This document shows, piece by piece, positions 49,460-58,658 of a stretch of DNA of 64,000 bases. A program made the translations under genes and the position numbers. The DNA comes from Haliscomenobacter sp041740695 (GTDB taxonomy: Bacteria > Bacteroidota > Bacteroidia > Chitinophagales > Saprospiraceae), in assembly GCF_041740695.1 (NCBI RefSeq), contig NZ_JBGSLK010000043.1:62001-126000 (forward strand), in the 5' to 3' direction. The number at the start of each line of letters is the position of its first letter. Position 1 is the first letter of the stretch. Below the pieces are notes generated by a model. It searched no databases and had not been told where the DNA came from. It saw nothing but the letters and a program-made list of their open reading frames with translations.

Positions 49460-52400
49460 ATGTACAAAAAGTACGTGTTCAGGTACATAAGCGGCATGGC
49501 TTTGCTCTTGCTGCTTCCCTGGGTCGGCTATGCTCAAGGCAAGGTAATGCTCAAGGTCAATGGAATCGTCAAAGATGAGACTGGAGAGCCGCTCATTGGT
49601 GTGAATATCCAGCTCAAAGGCACACCCGTCGCCAGTATCACCGATTTGGATGGCAATTACACCCTCAGCGGAGAAGTAGCTGAAGGTGAATACAACGTAG
49701 TGACCAGCTACATCGGCTACTCCAACAGTAGCCAAACGGTACAGGTTTCGGCCAGCAATGCCACGTTTCAACTGAACTTCGACATGTCGCCCGACATGCT
49801 CAATCTGGATGAAGTGGTCGTTACAGGCAACACTTCTACAACTACACGGAAGTCGCTGGGCAATAACATCTCGGTGATCAATTCGGACAAAATCAAAAAC
49901 TCGGCAACAACGAACTCACTAGGTGCCCTTCAAGGCAAAGTGATGGGTGCACAAATCACCCAAAACTCGGGTGACCCTGCCGGTGGGATCAGCATCCGTT
50001 TGCGCGGCGCCTCTTCGATCAACGGTTCCAGTGATCCGCTCTACATTATCGACGGGATCATCGTGGACAACTCTTCCCAAAACGTGATCAACCGCAACGC
50101 GGATGCACAAACTACGGGTTTTCAGGCTGGTCAAAACCGCCTTGTCGACCTCAATAGCGCCGACATTGAGCGGATTGAGGTGTTGAATGGCGCTTCGGCA
50201 GCGGCCCTTTACGGTGCTCGTGCTGCCAACGGCGTGATTCAAATTTTCACCAAGCGGGGCAAAGCTGAAAAACTAAGGGTTGAGTTTTCTACCAGCCTCG
50301 TCACGAGTGCCTTGCGCAAGGAAATCCCGATGACCACCATTGGGGAGCGTTTTGGTAAAAAAGGGAACGATCGTCTGGAAACCGCGCAGGATCGTTTGTC
50401 CATTCTGCTAACCGTTGGTTTACCAGATGCCACTTTAACTTCACAAGGAGTCAAATTTGTCAAAGCCGGTTACACGCCTCGTACCTTGGTCACCGACAAA
50501 TATGCAGTAAAACGGTACAACTACTGGGATGACATTTTCCAAAGTGCCATGGGAACGGAAAACAACCTTTCCTTTAGTGCGGGCAACGACAAAACCCAAT
50601 TTTACGCCTCCCTCGGCTATTTCGACAATGAAGGTATCTTGAAAAATACCAACTTCAAACGTTACAACCTCCGCCTCAACCTCGACCAAACCTTAAATTC
50701 CTGGGCAAAATTGTCCTTCGGCTTGGGGGCCAACCTCTCCCGCTCGCAGGACATGCCCAATGGCAACAACTTCTTTAACCCCATCTCCGGGGTGTTCATC
50801 ATCGACAACGTGTGGGACCTCAACGAACGGGATGCCAATGGCAACCTTCGTCAAGTAGAGCAAGTGCGCATCAACCCACTCAGCATCATCGAAACCTTTG
50901 ACATCAGCCAGCAGACTTACCGCACCATGGGCAACGTCAAGCTGAGTCTTTTCCCAGCCAAGGGTTTGAACATCGACTTGATTGGTGGCGGCGATATCTA
51001 CTCACTGCAAGGGAACGAATACCACCCACGCCTACCTTACAGCGGGGTTAGTGCCGACTTCTTCCCTGACGGTTATGTGAGTTTGGCCACCGACAACCTG
51101 ATGCTCTTCAACAACGACTTGAACATCACTTACAACCGTAACCTGAGCACGGCCCTGACTTCGACCACGATGGCGGGCTACCAAATTCAGTACAACCGCC
51201 GGCAGTACGCCGCACAGGATGGACGCGATTTGGCGCCGTTTGGCAAAACCATTGCCGCAGCCAATAACCTCTTCAACCGTCCGGTGCAAAGCATCTCTGA
51301 ACGTTTCATTTCTGGTGCGTTCATTCAGCAGACTTTTGGTTGGAAAGAACAGGTGTTCATCACCCTGGCTGGTCGGATCGACAAGTCTTCCGTTTTTGCT
51401 GAAGACAACCAGAACAATTTCTACCCCAAGGTTTCGGGTAGCTGGGTATTGTCCGATTACATCAAAAACAAAGACCTGATTTCCTCAGCTAAACTGCGCG
51501 CAGCTTACGGCCAGGCGGGTAACCTGACCGGGATTGGTGCTTACGATCGTTTTGACAACTACCTCTTGTCTTCGATTGGTGGTTTGGCCTCAATTACACC
51601 TTCTACCACTTTTGCCAACCCATCAGTGCGGCCTGAAAAGATGACCGAATTTGAATTTGGTGGCGATTTTGCCTTTTTGAAAAACCGCCTCAGCCTGAGT
51701 GTGAACGTCTACAGCCAGAAAATCACCGACTTGTTGTTGACCAAGCCCGTTCCTCCTTCCGTAGGCGGTACCAGCATTGTGACCAACGTGGGTGACAATA
51801 CCTACATGGACAACAAAGGCTTTGAGTTGATGCTGAACGCCGCACTGGTGCGCACCAAAAACTTCAAGTGGGATCTGGGACTGCTGTACAACCAAAACCG
51901 CAACCGCGTGTATGGAATCGATGGCGACTTCTTCTTCCTGCGTACCGGAGGTCCTCAGGCAGTATTGAATGGTCAATCTTTTGGCGCTTTTTACGGCACT
52001 TATTACGCCCGCGACAACAATGGCAACTTGTTAAAAACCACCCAGGGCTTGCTGCAACCTGAACGTGGGGTACAAACTACTGCTTTTCAAGGCACCACCG
52101 ATCGTGGCGCAGATGGCCAACCCAAAACCACTGGAGTAGGTAGCACCGAATTGCGCAAAGTGATTGGTGACCCAACGCCAGATTGGACGGGGTCGTTCAA
52201 TACCAACATCGTGTACAAAAAACTGAGCTTCTACGTCTTGTTCGATGCGGTGATTGGTGGTGATGTTTACAACTGGAACCGCATCACTTCCAACAACGTG
52301 GGCTGGGGCCCCTTGGCTGAGCAGGAAATCCGGGGTGAAGTGCCTCGGGGTACCGTAGCTTCAGTAGCTGGCGGGATCAACGGTGGTCGGATTCAGGAAG

Positions 52401-52651
52401 AGCACGTGGAAGATGGATCTTTTGTCAAAATCCGTGAAGTAGCATTGAGTTACGAACTAGGCAAAGTGAAAGGTTTGTTCGAAAATTTCAACATCAGTAT
52501 CATTGGCCGCAACTTGTACTCCTTTGACAACTATCAGGGTTTTGACCCCGAAGCCAACTCGGCTGGGCAAAGTGACCGAGTCAGAGGCGACGATTTTGGC
52601 GCAGTTCCAATTCCACGCACCTTGATGGTTCGTTTGAATGGTCGTTTCTAA
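49460..52651 (+). CDS. SusC/RagA-type TonB-dependent outer membrane transporter
   Basis: A complete 1063-residue SusC. The start at MYKKYVFRYISGMALLLLLP gives a normal signal peptide ending VGYAQ; the frame upstream is AT-rich leader. Next come the carboxypeptidase-like domain (VNGIVKDETGEPLIGVNIQLKG), a TonB-box-like LDEVVVTGN, the plug (IRLRGASSINGSSDPLYIID, GASAAALYGARAANGVIQI) and a 22-strand barrel ending IPRTLMVRLNGRF. No N-terminal signalling (STN) domain is present, so it does not itself signal to an anti-sigma factor. The susD partner follows after 18 bp. Substrate unknown; no enzyme genes flank the pair except the PafA phosphatase. Confidence 0.97.
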   Translation: MYKKYVFRYISGMALLLLLPWVGYAQGKVMLKVNGIVKDETGEPLIGVNIQLKGTPVASITDLDGNYTLSGEVAEGEYNVVTSYIGYSNSSQTVQVSASNATFQLNFDMSPDMLNLDEVVVTGNTSTTTRKSLGNNISVINSDKIKNSATTNSLGALQGKVMGAQITQNSGDPAGGISIRLRGASSINGSSDPLYIIDGIIVDNSSQNVINRNADAQTTGFQAGQNRLVDLNSADIERIEVLNGASAAALYGARAANGVIQIFTKRGKAEKLRVEFSTSLVTSALRKEIPMTTIGERFGKKGNDRLETAQDRLSILLTVGLPDATLTSQGVKFVKAGYTPRTLVTDKYAVKRYNYWDDIFQSAMGTENNLSFSAGNDKTQFYASLGYFDNEGILKNTNFKRYNLRLNLDQTLNSWAKLSFGLGANLSRSQDMPNGNNFFNPISGVFIIDNVWDLNERDANGNLRQVEQVRINPLSIIETFDISQQTYRTMGNVKLSLFPAKGLNIDLIGGGDIYSLQGNEYHPRLPYSGVSADFFPDGYVSLATDNLMLFNNDLNITYNRNLSTALTSTTMAGYQIQYNRRQYAAQDGRDLAPFGKTIAAANNLFNRPVQSISERFISGAFIQQTFGWKEQVFITLAGRIDKSSVFAEDNQNNFYPKVSGSWVLSDYIKNKDLISSAKLRAAYGQAGNLTGIGAYDRFDNYLLSSIGGLASITPSTTFANPSVRPEKMTEFEFGGDFAFLKNRLSLSVNVYSQKITDLLLTKPVPPSVGGTSIVTNVGDNTYMDNKGFELMLNAALVRTKNFKWDLGLLYNQNRNRVYGIDGDFFFLRTGGPQAVLNGQSFGAFYGTYYARDNNGNLLKTTQGLLQPERGVQTTAFQGTTDRGADGQPKTTGVGSTELRKVIGDPTPDWTGSFNTNIVYKKLSFYVLFDAVIGGDVYNWNRITSNNVGWGPLAEQEIRGEVPRGTVASVAGGINGGRIQEEHVEDGSFVKIREVALSYELGKVKGLFENFNISIIGRNLYSFDNYQGFDPEANSAGQSDRVRGDDFGAVPIPRTLMVRLNGRF

Positions 52652-52669
52652 CACTAAAAAAGGTAAACA

Positions 52670-53986
52670 ATGAAACTAAAACATATTATTTGTAGCTTTT
52701 TAGCCCTGGCAGCCCTCCTCCATTCGAGTAGCTGTACCAAAGAATACGTCAACCCCAATGCCGCTACCAAAACTGAGGTATTGAGTTCACCTGATGGTTT
52801 GATGGGCCTGGCAGTGGGTATCCGCCGGGAGTGGTCGGTAGGCGCGACGAGTGCCCTGTTCAATGTAGTAATTTGTAATGGACTCGCTACCAAAGAACTG
52901 ACGGTTTTGAATACGGGCAACAACACCCTGGCTTCTCTGGAAGCAGGCAAGGGTTCACTGAATGGTGCCAATTCAACCATGGCCAACCTTTGGACTAGCG
53001 CCAACCTGGTCAAAGCTTACGCGCAACAATTGATCGATAATTCATCAGTAATTGGCGACCCAGGCACCAAGGCAGGCGTAGAAGCCTACGGCCTGTTCTT
53101 TAAAGCACTGGCCATCGGTACCTTATCCCAGTTTTGGGAACAGGTACCCACAGAGGTCATTTCTTCCAATGATTACATTGACGGTCAGCGCCCCGGATTC
53201 AAACCCCGCGCCGCCGCACTAGACGAGGCCATTGCCATCCTCAAACAAGCTGATGCAACCATCAAAGCAAATGCACCTTCGGCTACGTTTAATGCCAAAG
53301 TGGGTACAGACATCAGTTTGCCCAATGCCATTCAAGCCATGATTGCCCGTTTCAGTTTGATGAATGGAAAACTGGATGATGCACTTGCTGCTGCCAATGC
53401 GGTTAGCCCAACGGTGCTTTCAGTGTTCAAATACGATGCAGTGAATCAAAATCCGGTGTACCGCTCCGGTTTTGTGAGCAACAACGTCGTAGCGGGGGTA
53501 GCCAACTTTGGCCTCACGGGCGCTCTGGCGCCAGAAGCAGCCGATGCGCGGATTCCATTTTACCTGGGTGGTGCCACTTTGAGCAAAGCGACTGGGTTTT
53601 TCAAAAGTGATTTGGATGTAATTCCAGTGTACCTGCCTAGTGAAATGACTTTGATCAAAGCAGAGATTTTGGCGCGCCAAAACAAAATCGCTGAAGCCAT
53701 TGTCGAGTTGAATAAAATCCGTACCAAGGCCACCGATCCGCTCAGCGTAACTGCGAAACTAGCAGCCTACAGTGGATCGGAAACACAGGCCGCAGTATTG
53801 GAGGAAATTTACAAGCAGCGCAGTATCGAGCTGTATTTGTCGGGTTTAAAGCTGGAGGATTCCCGTCGTTTCGGTCGCCCCGGCCCCACTGACCCTAACT
53901 TTGAGCGCAACCGCAATTTTTTCCCCTACCCCAACGTGGAACGGGACAACAATCAGGCGAATACGCCTGCGGATCCGGCGGTGTAA
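52670..53986 (+). CDS. SusD/RagB-family lipoprotein
   Basis: A 438-residue SusD-like lipoprotein (lipobox HSSSC, Cys22), the partner of the SusC encoded 18 bp upstream. It belongs to the shorter, divergent SusD type: the N-terminal region begins YVNPNAATKTEVLSSPDGLM, the helical repeats include GLFFKALAIGTLSQFWEQVPTE, and the C-terminal part has YLPSEMTLIKAEILARQNKI and EEIYKQRSIELYLSGLKLED with SRRFGRP. The tail is acidic. A palindrome of core type A follows directly after the stop codon. Confidence 0.94.
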   Translation: MKLKHIICSFLALAALLHSSSCTKEYVNPNAATKTEVLSSPDGLMGLAVGIRREWSVGATSALFNVVICNGLATKELTVLNTGNNTLASLEAGKGSLNGANSTMANLWTSANLVKAYAQQLIDNSSVIGDPGTKAGVEAYGLFFKALAIGTLSQFWEQVPTEVISSNDYIDGQRPGFKPRAAALDEAIAILKQADATIKANAPSATFNAKVGTDISLPNAIQAMIARFSLMNGKLDDALAAANAVSPTVLSVFKYDAVNQNPVYRSGFVSNNVVAGVANFGLTGALAPEAADARIPFYLGGATLSKATGFFKSDLDVIPVYLPSEMTLIKAEILARQNKIAEAIVELNKIRTKATDPLSVTAKLAAYSGSETQAAVLEEIYKQRSIELYLSGLKLEDSRRFGRPGPTDPNFERNRNFFPYPNVERDNNQANTPADPAV

Positions 53987-54100
53987 GAGTGAAAAGTGAA
54001 GAGTGAAGAGTGAAAAGCAGGCTACCGCAGCGACTTTGACTTGGGCTCTTGAACAAGTCGCTGCGGTAGCTCACTTTTCACTTTTCACTTTTCACTTTTT
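53986..54100. repeat. long intergenic palindrome LIR14 (core type A)
   Basis: The arms are GAGTGAAAAGTGAAGAGTG words on the left and CTTTTCACTTTTCAC words on the right, around the type A core GGCTACCGCAGCGACTTTGA ... CGCTGCGGTAGC. It begins at the last base of the susD stop and ends inside the convergent pafA gene, supplying its last codons and stop (54092-54094). Confidence 0.87.
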
Positions 54101-55711
54101 AAGTTTCACCCCCATCACCGGCTTTCCCGAAGCGCCATTCGGCGCATTGATGCTCAGCCAATCGGCTACTGTGGGCGCAATATCATGGACATAAGTAGGT
54201 TGATTCGTTGTGCCGGGCTCAATTTTCCAGCCGTAGAAAAGCAATGGAACGTGGGTATCGTATTCGTAGGCTACGCCGTGGGTTACACCTTTGGGGTAGT
54301 CTGAATTGAGAAAGCCCGGCTCCAGACTGAACATGACATCCCCCGAACGTTTGGAATGATAGTTGTTTTGCAGTAAGTCTCTTCTGAAACCACTACAAGT
54401 GCTGATGTTGGCATTGAGTGGCACAAAGGCGCAGGCAATCTCTGGCCGAGTCAGCAGAAATTCAACCGTAGCCCGCTCTACATCCGGCTTGTATAATTTA
54501 TACTCTTGAATGAGTTTATGGTCAAAAAACAACTCCTGTTCATTGTAGATCGGCACCAGTTTTTTTGCACCAAAAAGTTTGGCCAAGTGCTGGTTTAGTG
54601 AGTCCTGAATGGCTGGGCCCATTACGGCCCATTTTTGGTAGCGGCGGTCACTCATGTAACTGCGGTTGAAAGGGGCACCGTGATCGGCACTCAAAAAAAC
54701 CAGGTATTGGTCTTTCCCTACTTCTTGATCCAAGAAGTTCAGCAAGCCAGCTAATTCCAAATCCAAACGCAAATAAGTATCCTCCGCTTCGATGGAGCTG
54801 GTCCCAAAAAGGTGGCCCACATAGTCGGTAGAGGAATAACTAATCGCCAAAAGATCGGTGATGGCGTCTTTGCCCAGTTGCTCATTCAACAAAGCAGCCT
54901 TAGCCATTTCGGTGGTGAGTGTACTGCCCCAGGGCGAGTACGGCAAGTTGCGGATTTCCTCGGGTTTGTGGGGAAAGACCGGCTTATCTTCATTGCTGTA
55001 TTTGCCTTCGTAAGGGCTATCGTCGACATCACTTTCGGTATATTGAGCCAGAGGTAGCAGGGGAGTCCAGGTTTTTTTGGCTAATTCCTGTGCCATTTTA
55101 CGCTCGTTGAACTGCTGCACCCAGTTGGGTAACGTGTTGGTGTAAAAATTGCTGGTCACAAAGTTTCCGGTTTTAACATCCATCCAATACGTGCCATTGG
55201 AGAAAAATCCGGCAGGAAAAATTGAAGACCGATCCTTGAGAGCTACCCCAATTACTTTCGCCCGATGATTGGTGGCCAGTTTCAGCTCATCGCCCAGCGT
55301 AGTGACCAGCAGATTGCGGGGCGACATTTGCAGGGCAGCGTTGTCGGGTGCACCTACTGCCGCTACCGTTTTGTCTTCAGCGCAATACACCATTCGCTCC
55401 TGGTATTTGTCGTACCACATATTCCCCACAATGCCATGCACGGAGGGGGTGGTTCCGCTGTAAATGGTGGCATGCCCAGGGCCTGTTTCGGTAAAGGCGT
55501 AGGCATAATGATTGTTCCGACAGTTAAAACCCTGGGTAATCAGACGTTTGAAGCCTCCGCTGGAATATTTGTCCCAATAGCGGTAGAGGTAATCGTAACG
55601 CATTTGGTCAACTACAAGGCCAACCACCAATTTTGGACGCTCGGCAGGCGTTTGCGCAACTACAAAATTGGCAAGGAAGAGTAGAGCAAAAAGAGCAAGG
55701 TAGCTTCTCAT
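54092..55711 (-). CDS. pafA: PafA-type alkaline phosphatase
   Basis: A 539-residue secreted phosphate monoesterase of the alkaline phosphatase superfamily (signal peptide ending NFVVAQ). Residue spacing matches the Elizabethkingia enzyme closely: metal ligand D35 in VVDQMRYD, nucleophile T76 in FTETGPGHATIYSG, N97 in GIVGN, and K159/R161 in LKDRSS. The latter pair binds phosphate and separates monoesterases from phosphodiesterases. Further ligands are in FLSADHGAPFN and HGVAYEYDTHVPLLFYG. PafA is active without phosphate starvation and releases phosphate from organic phosphates in the periplasm. It is encoded convergently to susD; the C-terminal VKLKK and stop are encoded by repeat DNA. Confidence 0.95.
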   Translation of the reverse strand: MRSYLALFALLFLANFVVAQTPAERPKLVVGLVVDQMRYDYLYRYWDKYSSGGFKRLITQGFNCRNNHYAYAFTETGPGHATIYSGTTPSVHGIVGNMWYDKYQERMVYCAEDKTVAAVGAPDNAALQMSPRNLLVTTLGDELKLATNHRAKVIGVALKDRSSIFPAGFFSNGTYWMDVKTGNFVTSNFYTNTLPNWVQQFNERKMAQELAKKTWTPLLPLAQYTESDVDDSPYEGKYSNEDKPVFPHKPEEIRNLPYSPWGSTLTTEMAKAALLNEQLGKDAITDLLAISYSSTDYVGHLFGTSSIEAEDTYLRLDLELAGLLNFLDQEVGKDQYLVFLSADHGAPFNRSYMSDRRYQKWAVMGPAIQDSLNQHLAKLFGAKKLVPIYNEQELFFDHKLIQEYKLYKPDVERATVEFLLTRPEIACAFVPLNANISTCSGFRRDLLQNNYHSKRSGDVMFSLEPGFLNSDYPKGVTHGVAYEYDTHVPLLFYGWKIEPGTTNQPTYVHDIAPTVADWLSINAPNGASGKPVMGVKLKK

Positions 55712-55856
55712 TTGACAGGTTTTTGAACAAAAAAAAGGGCTTCGAGTGTTTTCGCGGGAAAATTAGGGGATTTTTTGGGGAAAGCGCTGCTAGTCACAAT
55801 CATTTTGCTATTTGTTAACCTTCACCTCACTTTCAAAAGGCTTGGATGAAAAATAT

Positions 55857-55872
55857 TACGACAAATGTCGTA
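55857..55872. promoter_or_regulatory. BlaI-type operator, distal copy
   Basis: A perfect 16-bp palindrome TACGACAAATGTCGTA, matching the TACA/TGTA-type dyads bound by BlaI/MecI repressors. It lies 57 bp upstream of the repressor gene and is repeated in identical form at 55909-55924. Confidence 0.8.
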
Positions 55873-55908
55873 GAAAAATTTGCATCTAATTGAAAAGGCA
55901 TTTATATT

Positions 55909-55924
55909 TACGACAAATGTCGTA
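55909..55924. promoter_or_regulatory. BlaI-type operator, proximal copy
   Basis: An identical TACGACAAATGTCGTA palindrome ending four bases before the blaI-like start codon. The centre-to-centre distance to the first copy is 52 bp, about five helical turns, allowing side-by-side dimers to block the promoter between them. Autoregulation is expected. Confidence 0.8.
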
Positions 55925-55928
55925 GACC

Positions 55929-56324
55929 ATGTCCAATGAAACCAATAACCAGCCCTCGGAAGGCGAACTGGAGATACTGCAAATCCTCTGGAAAATTGAG
56001 CCAGCTACGGTGCGGCAGGTGCATGAGTTGTTGAGTGCAAACAAAGGGGTTGGGTACACTACCACCCTGACCCAAATACAACGCATGTTGAAAAAAGGCC
56101 TTCTCAGCCGAATAGACCAGGAGGGCGGCCATTTCTACCGCTGTACCCTTCCGCAGCAACAAGCCCGGCAAAACCTGGTGGATAAACTGGCCCTACAACT
56201 GTTTGAAGGTTCGGGTACCCAATTGGCCATCCAGGCCCTGGGTTCCGGTAAAGTCAGCCAGGCTGAACTGGCGGAATTGGAAAAGCTCCTCAAAAACATT
56301 AAAGACCAGCAATCCCATGAATGA
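55929..56324 (+). CDS. BlaI/MecI/CopY-family transcriptional repressor
   Basis: A 131-residue winged-helix repressor. Family marks are PSEGELEILQILWKIEPATV, RQVHELLSANKGVGYTTTLT, and QIQRMLKKGLLSRIDQEGG with FYRCTLP; the helical C-terminal part (LVDKLALQLFEGSGTQLAIQ) forms the dimer, cleaved in classical systems by the BlaR1 partner. Two identical operator palindromes precede the gene. The stop codon overlaps the start of the M56 peptidase gene by eight bases, so the two are coupled. No beta-lactamase is nearby; in Bacteroidota such pairs regulate many envelope functions. Confidence 0.95.
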   Translation: MSNETNNQPSEGELEILQILWKIEPATVRQVHELLSANKGVGYTTTLTQIQRMLKKGLLSRIDQEGGHFYRCTLPQQQARQNLVDKLALQLFEGSGTQLAIQALGSGKVSQAELAELEKLLKNIKDQQSHE

Positions 56325-58149
56325 TGCACTCATCCTCAGTTTGGGCTGGACCCTCTTACATTCCCTTTGGCAAATCGGGTTGCTCGGCCTTTGCACGCTT
56401 GGCCTGGAGCGACTCTTGCGTACCTATTCCGCACAATTGCGGCACCAGGTAATATTGTTTATGCTCGGTGGCATGGTGCTGGCCAGTGCTTACACCCTAT
56501 TCCTGGAATGGCGGTATTTCGCAGAAGTGCAGCACCTTGCCCCGAACTTGACAACTGATTTTATCTCAAATGCTGCCAACCCTGTTTATACTCATTCGAT
56601 TGATAGCGGCCAAACCCCAGTTCCTTTGCTTCAACGTTGCAAATGGTGGATCGAAAGCCACTTGTATTGGCTGGTGAGCATTTGGGTGCTGGGGACGGCC
56701 TTTTTCAGCCTGCGTTTTGCCTGGAATTACCTGGCTTTGACGGTGCTGCGGCGGAAGAGTAGTAGCATAGTTGATCCCCAGGTTTTGCATTTGGTTCAAA
56801 AAGTAAAAACGAGCCTGGGTTTGCGCCAAAAAATCCGGTTTTACAGCAGTCCCACCTTGAGTTCACCGCTTACTTTTGGGCATTTTTTCCCGGTGGTCAT
56901 TCTGCCTGTTGCCCTGCTTTGCCAAACGCCTCCGGCATTGTTGGAAGCTTTGATCCGTCACGAGTTGATCCACATTCGCCGGGCCGATTTTTTGGTCAAC
57001 CTGTTGCTGGCTCTTTTGCAAATCTTCTTTTTTTATCACCCCTTGATTTGGGCGCTCAGCCGCCGCATCCAGGAGTTGCGCGAGGAGGCTTGTGACGAAG
57101 CGGTCCTGCTTTCTGGTTGCCACAAACTCGTGTACGCAGAGGCGCTCCTGTACTTGCAACGATTACATCACCATCAAAATATCCCCTTGGTTATGCAAGC
57201 TCAAAATCATGCTTCTCATTTTGCAACGCGGGTACGCCAGATTTTGGCCGGCCCCACTGCCAACAAGCCTCAGATTTTTACACAACACTGGAGTAGCGCT
57301 GTGTTGTTGATGCCCTTGTTGCTCCTTGCCTTGGGGCTCTTCGCCCCGGTTGCGCAAGCGGAAAAGAAAATACCTGCACCCAAAGTTAAACCTACGTTTG
57401 TATTGCCAGAAAAACCCGAAACCGAAGCGACAAAGGCGACGACCAAACCATTGGTGAAAGATCCAGAAACAATTTCCCCCTCAATAGTTGTAGAAAATCC
57501 TCCTCCAAGCATAACAACCAGCACTATTGACAGTCTCCCCCAAAGCAACAATGATGCCGTGCTTAGTGTAGCCGCCGACCGAATGAATGTGTTGTACATG
57601 GGTGTGGATAACCCCATTAGTGTGGCCATTTCGGGTGTTTCTGCTGATCAGGTAAAAGTTAGTAGCCGGGATGTTCAGTTGATAGAAACAGGAAAAGGGA
57701 AATTCATCGCCAAAGCGGCTAGACCAGGAAAGGCATCAATTCTGGTGGAAGCGCCGAATTATCGGCAAGAGGTAGAGTTTCGGGTGAAGCCGATTCCGGA
57801 TCCCGTGGCTGTTTTGGAAAAAATTGGGATGATGGGTGGAGAAATCAGTATTTCAAATATGAAATCATTAACAGCATTGGATACCAAGCTGAGTGGTGTT
57901 GACTTCGATGTGAACTGTGGTATTTTAGGCTTTAATTTTATCTTTATCCGTAAAAGAAGTAACCCTATCCAAGTTTCAAATCCTGGCACACTATTTAATG
58001 CCCAGATGCTTGAGTTACTAAATTCTATTGAAGTTGGCGATATGATGATCTTTGACAACATCCGCGCCAAATGCCCTGGAGATGCAGAAGGCCGCAAAAT
58101 CAATAACATCTCGCTCAAAATCATTGCCGATCCTGAGAAAAAAGAATAG
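56317..58149 (+). CDS. BlaR1-like M56 peptidase/sensor fused to GldM C-terminal-like domain
   Basis: A 610-residue membrane protein; the start at MNDALILSLGWTLLHSLWQI overlaps the repressor gene. Residues 1-340 are the M56 region: four helices and an intact zinc motif H215-E-L-I-H219 in LIRHELIHIRRADFLVN, with the downstream Glu in REEACDEAVL. After a Pro/Lys/Thr-rich linker (about 345-420), the C-terminal 190 residues match the last two domains of gliding protein GldM (VAADRMNVLYMGVDNPISVA, EFRVKPIPDP, GDMMIFDNIRAKCPG with KINNISLKI). The periplasmic part of the sensor is therefore a T9SS-motor-type domain, not a penicillin-binding one. Signal binding there should trigger cleavage of the repressor. 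Confidence 0.9.
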   Translation: MNDALILSLGWTLLHSLWQIGLLGLCTLGLERLLRTYSAQLRHQVILFMLGGMVLASAYTLFLEWRYFAEVQHLAPNLTTDFISNAANPVYTHSIDSGQTPVPLLQRCKWWIESHLYWLVSIWVLGTAFFSLRFAWNYLALTVLRRKSSSIVDPQVLHLVQKVKTSLGLRQKIRFYSSPTLSSPLTFGHFFPVVILPVALLCQTPPALLEALIRHELIHIRRADFLVNLLLALLQIFFFYHPLIWALSRRIQELREEACDEAVLLSGCHKLVYAEALLYLQRLHHHQNIPLVMQAQNHASHFATRVRQILAGPTANKPQIFTQHWSSAVLLMPLLLLALGLFAPVAQAEKKIPAPKVKPTFVLPEKPETEATKATTKPLVKDPETISPSIVVENPPPSITTSTIDSLPQSNNDAVLSVAADRMNVLYMGVDNPISVAISGVSADQVKVSSRDVQLIETGKGKFIAKAARPGKASILVEAPNYRQEVEFRVKPIPDPVAVLEKIGMMGGEISISNMKSLTALDTKLSGVDFDVNCGILGFNFIFIRKRSNPIQVSNPGTLFNAQMLELLNSIEVGDMMIFDNIRAKCPGDAEGRKINNISLKIIADPEKKE

Positions 58150-58164
58150 CCGCTATAAGCAGAT

Positions 58165-58202
58165 GGTTACAGCAGCTCGAACTAAGCTCAGCTGCTGTAA
58201 CC
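58165..58202 (+). promoter_or_regulatory. intercistronic hairpin between the M56-GldM gene and the small GldM-like gene
   Basis: A perfect 13-bp stem GGTTACAGCAGCT / AGCTGCTGTAACC with a 12-nt loop and no following T-run. It is likely an mRNA processing or stability element, or a weak terminator. Confidence 0.45.
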
Positions 58203-58236
58203 AATCTCCACTTTCCGCATTATCCTGGAAAAAATC

Positions 58237-58656
58237 ATGCTAATGCTCCACCCATTCCAACTTCTCCGCAACTCCATGCTTTGCCTGGGCTTCATTTTTC
58301 TGCTTTTACCAACCATGAATTCCAGCAAACTACGATTACCTGTCGCTACGGTAGAAGCAGACATCACTTTTTCCGCCCTTCAAAACTTAAAAGCACTGGA
58401 CCAATCTGCACCGGGGTTCAAATACCAGGCAGGCTGCCAAGTCAGAGGTTTTAATTTGTTTCTGCTGCGCAAAAAACAGGATACGCTGGGCTCCAACAAT
58501 CCTGGTGCACCAATAAACACGAGTACTCAACAGCTGATCAGTATGGCCAAAATAGGCGACCGCCTGATTTTTGACAACATCCGCCTGGATTGTGAAGGAG
58601 GTGGTGCTCAAGGAGTCAAATGGGGGTCTTTGGGCTTGACGGTGGTACCGGATTAG
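58237..58656 (+). CDS. small exported protein with GldM C-terminal-like domain
   Basis: A 139-residue protein with a membrane/signal segment (LRNSMLCLGFIFLLLP) followed by a single domain that parallels the end of the preceding sensor: CQVRGFNLFLLRKKQDTLGS, NPGAPINTSTQQLISMAKIG and DRLIFDNIRLDCEGG with GSLGLTVV. The corresponding sensor stretch reads CGILGFNFIFIRKRSNPIQV, GDMMIFDNIRAKCPG. It probably arose by duplication of the sensor's last domain. It follows the sensor gene by 87 bp on the same strand and may be a decoy, competitor or partner for the signal that the sensor detects. Confidence 0.82.
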   Translation: MLMLHPFQLLRNSMLCLGFIFLLLPTMNSSKLRLPVATVEADITFSALQNLKALDQSAPGFKYQAGCQVRGFNLFLLRKKQDTLGSNNPGAPINTSTQQLISMAKIGDRLIFDNIRLDCEGGGAQGVKWGSLGLTVVPD

Positions 58657-58658
58657 CC

